A program made the position numbers and the translations under genes. Below the pieces are notes generated by a model. The model worked only from the letters and a program-made list of their open reading frames with translations. It was not told the DNA's origin and searched no databases. 64,000 nucleotides of DNA from Aliamphritea hakodatensis (GTDB lineage: Bacteria > Pseudomonadota > Gammaproteobacteria > Pseudomonadales > Balneatricaceae), in the NCBI RefSeq assembly GCF_024347195.1, contig NZ_AP025281.1:2728001-2792000 (forward strand), read 5' to 3'. Below are positions 43,559 to 52,484 of this stretch, piece after piece (positions within the stretch are counted from its first letter, which is position 1; each line of letters opens with the position of its first letter).

Positions 43559-44179
43559 TTAGCGACGTTCCATCACCGCATCAATCAGTCCGTACTCAAC
43601 CGCAGCCTGAGGCGACATGAAATTGTCACGGTCAGTATCACGGGAAATTACTTCAAGATCCTGATTTGTATGATGCGCCATAATACCATTCAGGCGCTCA
43701 CGGATAGACAGAATCTCTTTTGTATGGATTTCAATATCAGTTGCCTGGCCCTGGTATCCGCCCAGCGGCTGATGAATCATCATACGCGAATTAGGTAAGC
43801 AGTAACGCTTGCCTGCTGCACCACCGGTAAGCAACAGCGCACCCATGCTGGCAGCCTGACCAATACACATTGTACTCACATCGGGCTTAATAAATTGCAT
43901 GGTATCGTAAATCGACAGCCCGGCAGTCACAGAACCGCCCGGAGAATTAATATACAGGTGAATATCCTTATCCGGATTTTCAGACTCCAGGAACAACAGC
44001 TGCGCTACCACCAGATTAGCCATGTGATCTTCAACCTGGCCAACCATAAAAATCACACGTTCTTTAAGTAACCGGGAGTAAATGTCATAAGAACGCTCGC
44101 CGCGGGCGGTCTGCTCAACAACCATAGGTACCAGGCCACTGCTGGTGATCATTGTTGGGCCATTATAAGTTTGTGACAT
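43559..44179 (-). CDS. clpP: Clp protease proteolytic subunit ClpP
   Basis: ClpP forms the double-ring serine peptidase of ClpAP and ClpXP. The 206-residue protein has the triad Ser111 (GQAASMGA), His136 (MMIHQPLGG) and Asp185 (RDTDRDNF), and a short propeptide before LVPMVVEQTARGERSYDIYSRL. All residues match the Escherichia coli numbering. It lies between tig and clpX. Confidence 0.98.
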   Translation of the reverse strand: MSQTYNGPTMITSSGLVPMVVEQTARGERSYDIYSRLLKERVIFMVGQVEDHMANLVVAQLLFLESENPDKDIHLYINSPGGSVTAGLSIYDTMQFIKPDVSTMCIGQAASMGALLLTGGAAGKRYCLPNSRMMIHQPLGGYQGQATDIEIHTKEILSIRERLNGIMAHHTNQDLEVISRDTDRDNFMSPQAAVEYGLIDAVMERR

Positions 44180-44244
44180 ACCTATTCTCTCCTTTGATCC
44201 TGAACTCGGTGCCCTACATACAGATTAAAAGCACCCTGAAAAGC

Positions 44245-44284
44245 AAAAACGGCGGCCGACTTTACGCCGACAGCCGTTATTTTA
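44245..44284 (-). terminator. Possible terminator or attenuator after tig
   Basis: On the minus strand an imperfect GC-rich hairpin (aacggc...gccgtt with inner mismatches) is followed by TTTTTGCTTTT. It would separate tig from clpP only in part. Confidence 0.45.
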
Positions 44285-44309
44285 TAAACGCAAATCAAGC
44301 AGTTGGCAA

Positions 44310-45650
44310 TTATGCTTCAGCTTCTGCGTCTTCTTCCTGTGCTTTTGGCTCAGCAGGCTTGATAGCATCTTCGTAGCTCAGCGCTACTTCTGTAACCTTA
44401 GCGGATTCCAGCAGCAGATCCAGTACCTGATCTTCCATCACCAGGCTCTTAACCTGACCCAGCATTTCTTCATTGCTGTTGTACCAGTCGATAACCTGCT
44501 GAGGATCCTGGTAAGTAGCAGCCAGCTCATCAATGGTTGTCTTAACGCGGTCTTCGTCAACAGTCAGTTCGTTTGCCTTAATAACTTCGTTTACCAGCAG
44601 GCCAACTTTAACACGCTTCTCAGACTGCTCCTGGAACATTTCCTTAGGCAGCATTTCAGGATCGATGTTAGCTTCCGCACCACCGAACTGCTGAATCGCC
44701 TGACGACGCATTGCATCAATTTCATTGTCGATCAGAGCCGCAGGAACATCAATTGCGTTCAGCTCAACCAGTTGACCGAAAACAGCTTCTTTCAGCTTGG
44801 TTTTCAGCGCCTGCTTAACTTCACGTTCCATATTCTTGCGAACTTCAACTTTGAAGCTGTCTACGTTGTTTTCTTCCAGACCAAACTTGGCAAAGAATTC
44901 TTCGTTCAGTTCAGGCAGCTGCTGCTCAGATACAGACTGCACCTTAACTTTGAATACTGCCGCTTTACCTTTCAGATCTTCAGAGTGGTAATCTTCAGGG
45001 AAAGTCACGTTCAGCTCAACGTCAGCGCCGGTTTCAGCACCGTCCAGACCTGCTTCGAAACCCGGGATCATGGTGTTAGAACCCAGAACCAGGTCCATAC
45101 CTTCGCCTTTACCGCCTTCGAATGCTTCACCGTCGATGAAACCTTCAAAATCGATCTTAACCTGATCGCCGTCTGCAGCAGCACGCTCTACAGCAACCCA
45201 GTCAGACTGCTGCTTACGCAGAGTTTCGATCATCTGCTCCAGGTCTTCGTCTTTTACGTCAGCGCTGTTCTTTTCTATTTCAGCAGCAGAGAAATCAGCC
45301 AGAGCGATTTCAGGGTAAACTTCAAAAGTAGCGGTGTAAGAAAAATCTTCACCTTCTTTGTCGTTTTTGAATTCGATGTTCGGACCACCTGCAGGAGTCA
45401 GGTTTTCCTGCTGAGTAGCCTGGTAGAAGCTTTCCTGAATAACTTCACCGATGACTTCCTGACGAATTCCCTTGCCGTAGCGCTTCTTAACTACTTTGGC
45501 CGGAACCTTACCAGGACGGAAACCGTCAATTCGAACAGTACGGGCAGTTTGCTGCACGCGCTGAGCAACATCATTGTCTACACGCTCGGCCGGTACAACA
45601 ACAGTCACCTGACGTTCTAGACCAGTAGTCGTTTCTACAGAAACTTGCAT
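44310..45650 (-). CDS. tig: Trigger factor
   Basis: Trigger factor binds the ribosome exit tunnel and helps new proteins to fold. The 446-residue protein has the ribosome-docking loop in the N domain (GFRPGKVP near residue 44), a central FKBP prolyl-isomerase domain (DGDQVKIDFEGFIDGEAF to LNVTFPEDYHSEDLKGK) and a helical C domain that ends in an acidic Ala/Glu-rich tail. It leads into clpP-clpX, a common order, and lies downstream of four tRNA genes. Confidence 0.97.
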   Translation of the reverse strand: MQVSVETTTGLERQVTVVVPAERVDNDVAQRVQQTARTVRIDGFRPGKVPAKVVKKRYGKGIRQEVIGEVIQESFYQATQQENLTPAGGPNIEFKNDKEGEDFSYTATFEVYPEIALADFSAAEIEKNSADVKDEDLEQMIETLRKQQSDWVAVERAAADGDQVKIDFEGFIDGEAFEGGKGEGMDLVLGSNTMIPGFEAGLDGAETGADVELNVTFPEDYHSEDLKGKAAVFKVKVQSVSEQQLPELNEEFFAKFGLEENNVDSFKVEVRKNMEREVKQALKTKLKEAVFGQLVELNAIDVPAALIDNEIDAMRRQAIQQFGGAEANIDPEMLPKEMFQEQSEKRVKVGLLVNEVIKANELTVDEDRVKTTIDELAATYQDPQQVIDWYNSNEEMLGQVKSLVMEDQVLDLLLESAKVTEVALSYEDAIKPAEPKAQEEDAEAEA

Positions 45651-45893
45651 GGAATTCCTCGCAAAAAATTATTTGTATCGTTACAAATCAAAACACTTAC
45701 AACCTGCATGCTATTGAAGCTAAAGCACTCTTACGCAAACAGGGCCAGAATATCTAAAGGCGGGAATTTTCCGGCAAGCCGCAGGATTAGTCAAGTGAAA
45801 AGCACCGAAATAGCCAGCAAACAGCAGATACGCAAAAAACTGCGAATCAGGCAGCATCAAAAGAAACAAAAGAGAAGATTAAGATAAGGAAAT

Positions 45894-45970
45894 TGGGGTG
45901 GACGATGGGGCTTGAACCCACGACCGCCGGAATCACAATCCGGAGCTCTACCAACTGAGCTACGCCCACC
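45894..45970 (-). tRNA. tRNA-His (GTG), copy 2
   Basis: The 77-base gene runs from the extra G-1 to an encoded CCA. Acceptor strands GTGGGCG and CGTCCAC pair, with one G-T pair; the anticodon stem and loop read CCGGA-TTGTGAT-TCCGG, giving GTG. It is identical to the copy at 46095-46171. Confidence 0.96.
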
Positions 45971-46000
45971 ATATTTCCTATGGAAAGGAGTCTTTCTAAA

Positions 46001-46085
46001 TGGTGCGGACGGAGAGACTCGAACTCTCACACCTTGCGGCACTGGAACCTAAATCCAGCGTGTCTACCAATTTCACCACGTCCGC
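46001..46085 (-). tRNA. tRNA-Leu (TAG)
   Basis: The 85-base class II tRNA has a long variable arm and encoded CCA. The acceptor stem is GCGGACG/CGTCCGC and the anticodon loop is TTTAGGT, giving TAG for CUN-type leucine codons. It lies between the two tRNA-His genes. Confidence 0.96.
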
Positions 46086-46094
46086 AATATGTAT

Positions 46095-46171
46095 TGGGGT
46101 GGACGATGGGGCTTGAACCCACGACCGCCGGAATCACAATCCGGAGCTCTACCAACTGAGCTACGCCCACC
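46095..46171 (-). tRNA. tRNA-His (GTG), copy 1
   Basis: This gene is identical in sequence to the tRNA-His gene at 45894-45970, including the G-1 base and encoded CCA. In transcription order it comes after tRNA-Arg and before tRNA-Leu. Confidence 0.96.
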
Positions 46172-46196
46172 ACTACATACATTTACTTTTCCAAAC

Positions 46197-46273
46197 TGGC
46201 GGGCCAAGAAGGATTCGAACCCTCGACCACCGCCTTAGAAGGGCGGTGCTCTATCCAGCTGAGCTATTGGCCC
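46197..46273 (-). tRNA. tRNA-Arg (TCT)
   Basis: The 77-base gene starts GGGCCAA and ends TTGGCCC-G-CCA. The anticodon stem-loop is CCGCC-CTTCTAA-GGCGG, so the anticodon is TCT (AGA codons). It is the first tRNA of the cluster Arg-His-Leu-His that leads to tig, an order remembered from pseudomonads. Confidence 0.96.
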
Positions 46274-46700
46274 ATATTGGAAAGCTTACTCTATGATCAG
46301 AACAACTGCCTTCTCAATGAGTTTCAGGCGTTTTAATTCCCGAACCCCTGTGCGATCAACCCTCTGCATTGCTGCGTTGTGTGCCTCGCCTCAAGGTGGT
46401 GCGCATATTATATATGCGCCCCTTTGGCGTCAACACCCTTTTTGATTTTTTTAACGAAATAAGCCAGTTAGCCGGATTTTCCTGTCACTGTTGTTTATTT
46501 GTCAGCCAGCCCCCGGGGCCCGGCGGCCAAAAACCGTTCAGCTCATTGATAAAGCGGATATTTTCAGCTTTATTTCAGGCCCTCACTGCAGCATAGAGCA
46601 GTATTTGTGGCCCGGTTTAAAAATCAATACCATAGCAAATCCGGCCGATGCCACCATCCCGGCAATGCAAACCCTGCTTGCTTATAATAAGGACACCGTC
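46274..46700. other. Intergenic region between the tRNA cluster and the TVP38-flavoprotein gene
   Basis: The 427 bases hold the tRNA promoter (leftward) and presumably the promoter of the flavoprotein gene (rightward). A TATAAT at 46683-46688 lies only 13 bases before that ATG, which would be short for a leader. No further gene is evident. Confidence 0.55.
46407..46433 (-). promoter_or_regulatory. Promoter of the Arg-His-Leu-His tRNA cluster
   Basis: On the minus strand TTGACG (46428-46433) is followed by an alternating AT box whose best -10 match is TATAAT (46407-46412, 15-base spacing) or TAATAT (17-base spacing). The GC-rich discriminator gcgcacc after it is typical of stringently controlled stable RNA promoters. 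The leader before tRNA-Arg would be about 125 bases. Confidence 0.7.
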
Positions 46701-48836
46701 ATGAACTGGAAAAAAGGCCTGCTGATTGCAATCATTGCACTGGTCGTTATCGCATTCTTTATTTTCGACTTAGGCAGCTATTTCAACCTTAGCTATATAA
46801 AGTCCCAGCAAACATCACTGCAAACCTGGGTTGATGATAACCTGCTGTTATCCGGCCTGGTGTTTATGGCTATTTACATAGCAGTTACTGCCCTCTCCCT
46901 TCCGGGCGCCGCCGTCATGACGCTGGTCGCCGGTGCCGTATTCGGTTTACTGTCCGGCCTTATTCTGGTGTCATTTGCCAGTACCATTGGCGCCACCTGT
47001 TCATTTCTGATTGCCCGCTACCTGTTACGGGAACCCCTGACGAACAAATTCCAGTCGCACATTGACCCTATTAATCAGGGCATAGCCAAAGATGGCATGT
47101 TCTACCTGTTCACCCTGCGCCTGGTACCTCTGGTACCTTTCTTTGTGATTAATCCGGTCATGGGCCTGACCACCATGCGCGCAAGAACATTCTACTGGGT
47201 AAGCCAACTTGGCATGCTGCCGGGAACAGTTGTTTACGTCAACGCAGGCACTCAGCTAGGCGCGATTGAGCAGGCCGGTGATATTGTTTCACCCGGGTTG
47301 TTACTGTCGTTCTGCTTATTAGGTATTTTCCCGTGGATCGCCAAAGCGATTGTCAGCAACATCAAAGCCCGTCAAAAATACCGCGCATTCAACAAGCCGG
47401 CTTCATTTGACACCAACATGGTCGTCATAGGTGCTGGCGCAGGCGGCCTGATTACCTCTTATATTGCTGCGGCAACAAAAGCCAGGGTCACGCTCGTTGA
47501 AAAGCACAAGATGGGCGGCGACTGCCTCAATACTGGCTGCGTGCCTTCCAAAGCACTGATTCGCAGCACCCACTTTCTGGCCGATGTCCGTGACGCCAAT
47601 AAACTCGGCATTAAGAAGGCTGAAGTGGAGTTTGACTTTGCCGACATCATGGCAAGGATTAAACGGGTAATTACGACCATCGAACCCCATGACTCGGTAG
47701 AACGGTACGAATCCCTCGGCGTTGACTGTGAAACCGGCGAGGCGACCATCCGCTCCCCCTGGGAAGTTGAAGTTAACGGCAAAATCATCACTACGCGAAA
47801 TATTGTCATTGCCACCGGCGCCCGCCCCTCTGTTCCGAACATTCCGGGCATTGAAAATCTGACTCCGCTAACCTCTGACACCGTCTGGGAACTTCAGCAA
47901 CGTCCTGAACGGCTGCTGGTGCTCGGCGCCGGCGCCATTGGCTGTGAACTCGGCCAGTGTTTCGCCCGTCTGGGCAGTCAGGTATCGCTGGTATACCGCA
48001 AGCCCCAGGTGCTGACCAATGAAGATCAGGATGCAGCCAAGGTGGTTGAAAGCCGCCTGCTGGAAGACGGTATCAGCCTGTGTGCTGAACACACACCGGT
48101 TCGCTTCGAAACCAGTAATGGCCAGCACACGCTGATCTGCGAACATATGGGCACAGAACGGCGCATCGATTTCGACCAGCTTCTTGTAGCCACCGGCAGA
48201 ACCCCTAACCTGCATGGCTTTGGCCTTGAAAATATCGGCCTGACCAGAAAAGGTGATAACCAGCTTGAAGTGGATGAATACCTCCGCACAGAGTTGCCTA
48301 ACGTATTCGCCTGCGGCGATGTGATTGGCCCGTACCGCTTCACCCACGCCGCGTCACATCAGGCATGGTACGCAGCGGTCAACGGCCTGTTCGGCCAGTT
48401 AAAGCGCTTTAAAGTTGATTACAGCTACATACCGTTTACAACCTATACCAGCCCGGAAGTTGCCCGGATAGGCATCAATGAAAAGCAGGCTATTGATAAA
48501 GGCATTCCCCATGAGGTTGTTAAATATGATCTTGATGATCTCGACAGAGCCATTACAGATGAAGCGGCCTACGGTTTTGTTAAAGTACTGCTCAAACCCG
48601 GAACCGATAAGATTCTGGGCGTGACTCTGGTCGGCGAACATGCTGCGGAGATGCTGCCGGAATTTGCCCTGGCGATGAAGCATAAGCTGGGACTGAATAA
48701 GATTCTCGGTACTTTACACGCTTATCCGACTATTAATGAGGCAAACCGCTTTGCTGCCGGCGTCTGGAAAAAACGCCATGCACCCCAGAAAGCCCTGGCA
48801 TGGCTGGAAAAATTCCACCGCTGGATGCGCAACTGA
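46701..48836 (+). CDS. TVP38/TMEM64-like membrane domain fused to a mercuric-reductase-like flavoprotein
   Basis: The 711-residue protein has two parts. Residues 1-225 hold five or six membrane helices with the VTT/TVP38 (DedA-related) pattern GAAVMTLVAGAVFG and FTLRLVPLVPFFVINPVMGLT. Residues 238-711 form a class I pyridine nucleotide-disulfide oxidoreductase: FAD motif GAGAGG (244-249), redox pair Cys275 and Cys280 in GGDCLNTGCVPSK, NADH motif LGAGAIGCELGQCFARLG, and the dimerisation domain ending TLHAYPTINEANRF. The C-terminal vicinal cysteines of true MerA are absent, so mercury reduction is doubtful; the electron acceptor may be in the membrane. The start is the ATG with aagga seven bases upstream. 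The same fusion occurs in other marine proteobacteria, as far as I recall. Confidence 0.9.
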   Translation: MNWKKGLLIAIIALVVIAFFIFDLGSYFNLSYIKSQQTSLQTWVDDNLLLSGLVFMAIYIAVTALSLPGAAVMTLVAGAVFGLLSGLILVSFASTIGATCSFLIARYLLREPLTNKFQSHIDPINQGIAKDGMFYLFTLRLVPLVPFFVINPVMGLTTMRARTFYWVSQLGMLPGTVVYVNAGTQLGAIEQAGDIVSPGLLLSFCLLGIFPWIAKAIVSNIKARQKYRAFNKPASFDTNMVVIGAGAGGLITSYIAAATKARVTLVEKHKMGGDCLNTGCVPSKALIRSTHFLADVRDANKLGIKKAEVEFDFADIMARIKRVITTIEPHDSVERYESLGVDCETGEATIRSPWEVEVNGKIITTRNIVIATGARPSVPNIPGIENLTPLTSDTVWELQQRPERLLVLGAGAIGCELGQCFARLGSQVSLVYRKPQVLTNEDQDAAKVVESRLLEDGISLCAEHTPVRFETSNGQHTLICEHMGTERRIDFDQLLVATGRTPNLHGFGLENIGLTRKGDNQLEVDEYLRTELPNVFACGDVIGPYRFTHAASHQAWYAAVNGLFGQLKRFKVDYSYIPFTTYTSPEVARIGINEKQAIDKGIPHEVVKYDLDDLDRAITDEAAYGFVKVLLKPGTDKILGVTLVGEHAAEMLPEFALAMKHKLGLNKILGTLHAYPTINEANRFAAGVWKKRHAPQKALAWLEKFHRWMRN

Positions 48837-49198
48837 TCCTTCATAACCTTCACCCGCCCCTCATATCCCTGAGGGGCAAACATTCGTCCTACAGACTGCC
48901 GCCCGCCATCAGCCTCCTGTCTGCCTCCGGCTGATACATAGGTACAGGATCAGCCAACCCCGGCAGCAAAACCGGATTAAAAGACATTCTCAGTTTATTC
49001 TTCAACATAATGAGTAACCGCTTAGCATTATTCGGTTGTTTCTGAGCGTCCATTAAGCCAATATGCTATAAACGCATGGACGCAAGCTAATACCCATTAG
49101 TCTTAGTTTTGGTTCAATATTGAGTTCAGTTACCCGCCACTGTTTTCTCTTTTACGGCACAAGAACTCGGTTCATTGATACTGAGTAGGTATATTTTT
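48837..49198 (+). other. Intergenic region before the second GGDEF/EAL gene
   Basis: It contains a hairpin at 48856-48877 (gcccctca with tgaggggc) shortly after the flavoprotein stop. This has no T-run but may mark the end of that transcript. No gene or clear promoter could be recognised in the rest. Confidence 0.45.
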
Positions 49199-51604
49199 GT
49201 GATTTCAAAAAAGTCTCAGATGTCCGGCGTTACTGGGCTGAGTAAAAGAATACTTTTCTACATTCTGATCTGCAGCTCCTCAGTCACCCTGATTCTGACG
49301 CTGCTTGAACTGTATTTTGAATACCGCATTGACGTAAATCTGCTCGAACAGCGCTTTAAATCCATTGAAGTCAGCTACCTGCCCAGCCTGAGCGAAAACA
49401 TCTGGCTGTTTAACACTGATGTTGTGGAATCCCAGATCCGGGGCATTTATAACCTCAACGACGTCATCTACGTCAGCATCGTCGACGAAACCAACACCAT
49501 TGTAAATGCCATCGGCGACAAGCAAGCCCAGCACATTATTTCCCAAACCTATCCTATCGTCCGTGAACAGCAGGGTACCATTAATCAGTTAGGCCATATG
49601 GAAGTATGGGCTACACTGGACAATATATACGCCAGCCTGCGTAACCGTCTGGCCGTTATCCTGCTGGGCCAGGGGGTTAAGACCTTTCTGGTTTCATTCC
49701 TGATCCTGCTGATAATTTTTAAGATCATCACCAGCCGGGTATCCCGGATTTCGCAGCTGGTCAGCAGCATTGATCTGTCTGACGATCAGAAGAATCAGCA
49801 GGAACTGTCTGTCCATAAGGCAATTGCCCGCCCTAACCGTTCTCACGATGAGCTGGACGAACTGGCGCAGACGATTGACTCGATGCACGGCAAGGTGCGG
49901 CAGCTTTATCTGCAAAGCGATGAACAGCGCCGCAAGCTCAGCACTATCTTCGAAGGCTCTCATGATGCCATCCTGATAATCGACCTGACCAATAACAGTA
50001 TCATCGACTTCAACGGCAAAGCCTGCGACATGCTGAACTTCAGCGAGGAGCAGCTCAGGGATCTGTCTTTTTACGCCCTCTACAGCGGCGCACATACACA
50101 CATTCGGAATTTCCTTGATGAAACCCAGCGGACCGGCTGGAATATTCAGGAGCTGACCTTTAAATCACGACTGGGGAATCTGATCCCTACAGAAACCTCA
50201 GCCTCTATCATTGAGATCAATGACCAGCCACATCTGCTGACCATTTGCCGGGACATCCGCGAACGGAAACAGCAGGAAGCCAAGATCGACAAAATCACTA
50301 ACTTTGATCAGCTGACCTCCCTGCCCAACCGGGTACTGATGCGTGACCGGATTAATCAGACAATCATCCGCAATCAGGCATCACCAAACCGCTATGCCGT
50401 TATGATTGTTGATATCGATAATTTCAAAAGCATCAACGATACCCTCGGCCAGGGAAATGGCGACCTGCTGATTAAAGCAACGGCCAACATTATTCAATCT
50501 ATCGTGCCTAAAAGCGATTCACTGGGCCGGCTCAGCTCCGACGAGTTTCTGTTACTGACCGAACTGCCGGAAACAGACATCACCATCGCCCGGAAAATTA
50601 CCGCCCGGATGGCTGAACAGATCCGGCAAGCGTTTGATGAAACCATGCTGGTTGCCGGCTCAATGATCAAGGTGTCCGTCAGTATCGGCTGCGCCATGCT
50701 CGAAGAAGATGGCAACAGTTTTGATGAACTACTGCGCCATACGGATCTGGCCCTGTGCAAAGCTAAAGCTGACGGCCGTGACCGGGTCGTTTTCTTCAGC
50801 CCGGGCATGGACGCAGAGGCGAATCAGAAACTTATTCTGAAGACCGCCCTGCACCGCGCGCTTAAGGCCAAAGAATTCGTCCTGTTTTATCAGCCGATTA
50901 TTGATCTGAAAACCCGCCAGACAGTCTCTGTCGAATGTCTGCTGCGCTGGAAAACCCCTGACGGCAATATGATTTCACCCGCCGAGTTCATTCCTGAACT
51001 TGTTTCCAGCGGCCTGATCACTGACGTTGGCGCCTGGGTCATTGAAGAAGCCTGCAGCACCATGGCAAAGCTTGATGAACAGGTACCGATTGCCGTCAAC
51101 GTCAGCCCCTGCCAGCTTGAGTCAGATGCAATCATCACCCATATTCAACAAGTACTGGAAGAAACCGGCCTGGCACCGGAAATGCTGGTAATAGAAGTCA
51201 CTGAAGATCTGATCATACAGGATAAGGGCTGGGCGATTGAACGGCTTAACCGGCTCAGCAAAATGGGTGTGCGAATTGCCCTTGATGATTTCGGCACCGG
51301 TTATTCATCCCTCTCCTATCTCAAGATCCTGCCCGTTGATAAGCTTAAGATCGACCAGAGCTTTGTCCGGGACATGCTGACCGATCCTGAAGATTCAGCC
51401 ATTGTGGCCACCATCATCTCCATTGCTAAAATTCTTAATCTGGATCTCATTGCAGAAGGCGTAGAAACAGAGCTTCAGGCACAGCACCTGCGACATCTTG
51501 GTTGCGCCAAGGCACAAGGCTATCTCTACCAGAAGCCACAGGGCGAACTGATTAAAAGCATTCATTATCAGGAAGAAAAACTCGAAAAAATAAGCAACTT
51601 GTAA
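49199..51604 (+). CDS. Membrane PAS-GGDEF/EAL protein (probable c-di-GMP phosphodiesterase)
   Basis: The 801-residue protein has a membrane helix (about 16-38), a periplasmic region (40-155), a second helix (157-178) and a HAMP-like linker. A PAS domain (about 245-355) follows, then a GGDEF domain with the degenerate signature SSDEF (446-450) and an EAL domain. In the last, EAL reads ECL (Glu579-Cys-Leu) but NVSP, EVTEDL, DDFGTGYSS, KIDQSF, AEGVE and AQGYLYQ are present, so hydrolysis of c-di-GMP is likely and synthesis is not. Start choice: GTG with taggt eight bases upstream; a TTG eight codons earlier and an ATG seven codons later are alternatives. A periplasmic binding protein gene follows after 82 bases. 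Confidence 0.9.
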   Translation: MISKKSQMSGVTGLSKRILFYILICSSSVTLILTLLELYFEYRIDVNLLEQRFKSIEVSYLPSLSENIWLFNTDVVESQIRGIYNLNDVIYVSIVDETNTIVNAIGDKQAQHIISQTYPIVREQQGTINQLGHMEVWATLDNIYASLRNRLAVILLGQGVKTFLVSFLILLIIFKIITSRVSRISQLVSSIDLSDDQKNQQELSVHKAIARPNRSHDELDELAQTIDSMHGKVRQLYLQSDEQRRKLSTIFEGSHDAILIIDLTNNSIIDFNGKACDMLNFSEEQLRDLSFYALYSGAHTHIRNFLDETQRTGWNIQELTFKSRLGNLIPTETSASIIEINDQPHLLTICRDIRERKQQEAKIDKITNFDQLTSLPNRVLMRDRINQTIIRNQASPNRYAVMIVDIDNFKSINDTLGQGNGDLLIKATANIIQSIVPKSDSLGRLSSDEFLLLTELPETDITIARKITARMAEQIRQAFDETMLVAGSMIKVSVSIGCAMLEEDGNSFDELLRHTDLALCKAKADGRDRVVFFSPGMDAEANQKLILKTALHRALKAKEFVLFYQPIIDLKTRQTVSVECLLRWKTPDGNMISPAEFIPELVSSGLITDVGAWVIEEACSTMAKLDEQVPIAVNVSPCQLESDAIITHIQQVLEETGLAPEMLVIEVTEDLIIQDKGWAIERLNRLSKMGVRIALDDFGTGYSSLSYLKILPVDKLKIDQSFVRDMLTDPEDSAIVATIISIAKILNLDLIAEGVETELQAQHLRHLGCAKAQGYLYQKPQGELIKSIHYQEEKLEKISNL

Positions 51605-51686
51605 CCCGCAGTTCAGTGCACTGCTGTATGCACTGGGATGATCATGTTTCCGGCTCATTTTTTTGCGATCACAAAAAAGGATGACT

Positions 51687-52484
51687 ATGAAAGCGATGAT
51701 ACTTTGCGGGCTGTTATTTTGTATATTTCTGCCCCCCGCACAGGCCAGCCAGACAATCGTACTGAGCACCATCCAGCGCCTGCCAATCTCTACCGATCTT
51801 CAGACAGGACTCGCCGACCGTATTGCAACAGAAGCATTCCGACGCATTGGCATTCAGGCAGTCATTAAAAAGATTCCGGCACGACGGGCATTGAGAGACG
51901 CCAACGCAGGCTTACATGACGGAGATCTGGCCCGCATTGCAGGTGTCACCCACACATACCCAAACCTGCTGCCCGTTCCTGAAATCACATGGGTAGCAGA
52001 AATTGTTGCCTTCAGTAAAAACCGGCAACTGACAACGCCGGACTGGAGCAGCCTTGAAACCCACCGGCTATCATATATACGGGGCTGGGTAGTATTCGAG
52101 AACAACCTGCCTGACACCCCCATGATCGATAAGGTAGTCAGCCCGGAAGCGCTGTTTAAAATGCTGAAAATGAATCGTGCAGATTTAGCGTTATATGAAA
52201 AAAAGATGGGCTACGGGCTGCTCCGGCAACAACAAATCACCAACATACATGCTCTGCAGCCAGCACTGACGATTGAGCCGATATACATCTATCTTCACCG
52301 CAAACACGAAAGCCTGATACCCAGACTGGCAAACGCAATCCGGGCAATGAAACAGGACGGCAGCTATCAGGCTATCCTCGAAGACTGTCTGGGAGAAGTG
52401 CTTAATCCCGCATCCCTTCAGGACTACATAAGACTGCAACAGTCTTACGACAATGTCAGGCTACAGAAAACGTCGCCTCAGTAA
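51687..52484 (+). CDS. Periplasmic solute-binding-like protein (SBP family 3 type)
   Basis: The 265-residue precursor has a signal peptide (MKAMILCGLLFCIFLPPAQA) and a mature part that resembles the small bacterial extracellular solute-binding family 3 proteins. It has RIATEAFRRIGIQAVIKKIPARRAL near the N terminus and an IRAMKQDGSYQAILEDCL helix at the C terminus. Such stand-alone proteins, without permease genes next to them, often act as sensors or have unknown ligands. Its place after a membrane GGDEF/EAL gene suggests a link with that receptor. The chosen ATG is six bases after aagga. Its last 24 bases overlap the end of the convergent glycosyltransferase gene. Confidence 0.8.
   Translation: MKAMILCGLLFCIFLPPAQASQTIVLSTIQRLPISTDLQTGLADRIATEAFRRIGIQAVIKKIPARRALRDANAGLHDGDLARIAGVTHTYPNLLPVPEITWVAEIVAFSKNRQLTTPDWSSLETHRLSYIRGWVVFENNLPDTPMIDKVVSPEALFKMLKMNRADLALYEKKMGYGLLRQQQITNIHALQPALTIEPIYIYLHRKHESLIPRLANAIRAMKQDGSYQAILEDCLGEVLNPASLQDYIRLQQSYDNVRLQKTSPQ

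Noticed and set aside
44772..45620. Open frame of 282 codons opposite tig
   Set aside because: Antisense shadow with a Phe/Val-rich composition caused by the acidic codons of tig.
48856..48877. Strong hairpin after the TVP38-flavoprotein gene
   Set aside because: It lacks a T-run in either direction, so it is not listed as a terminator.
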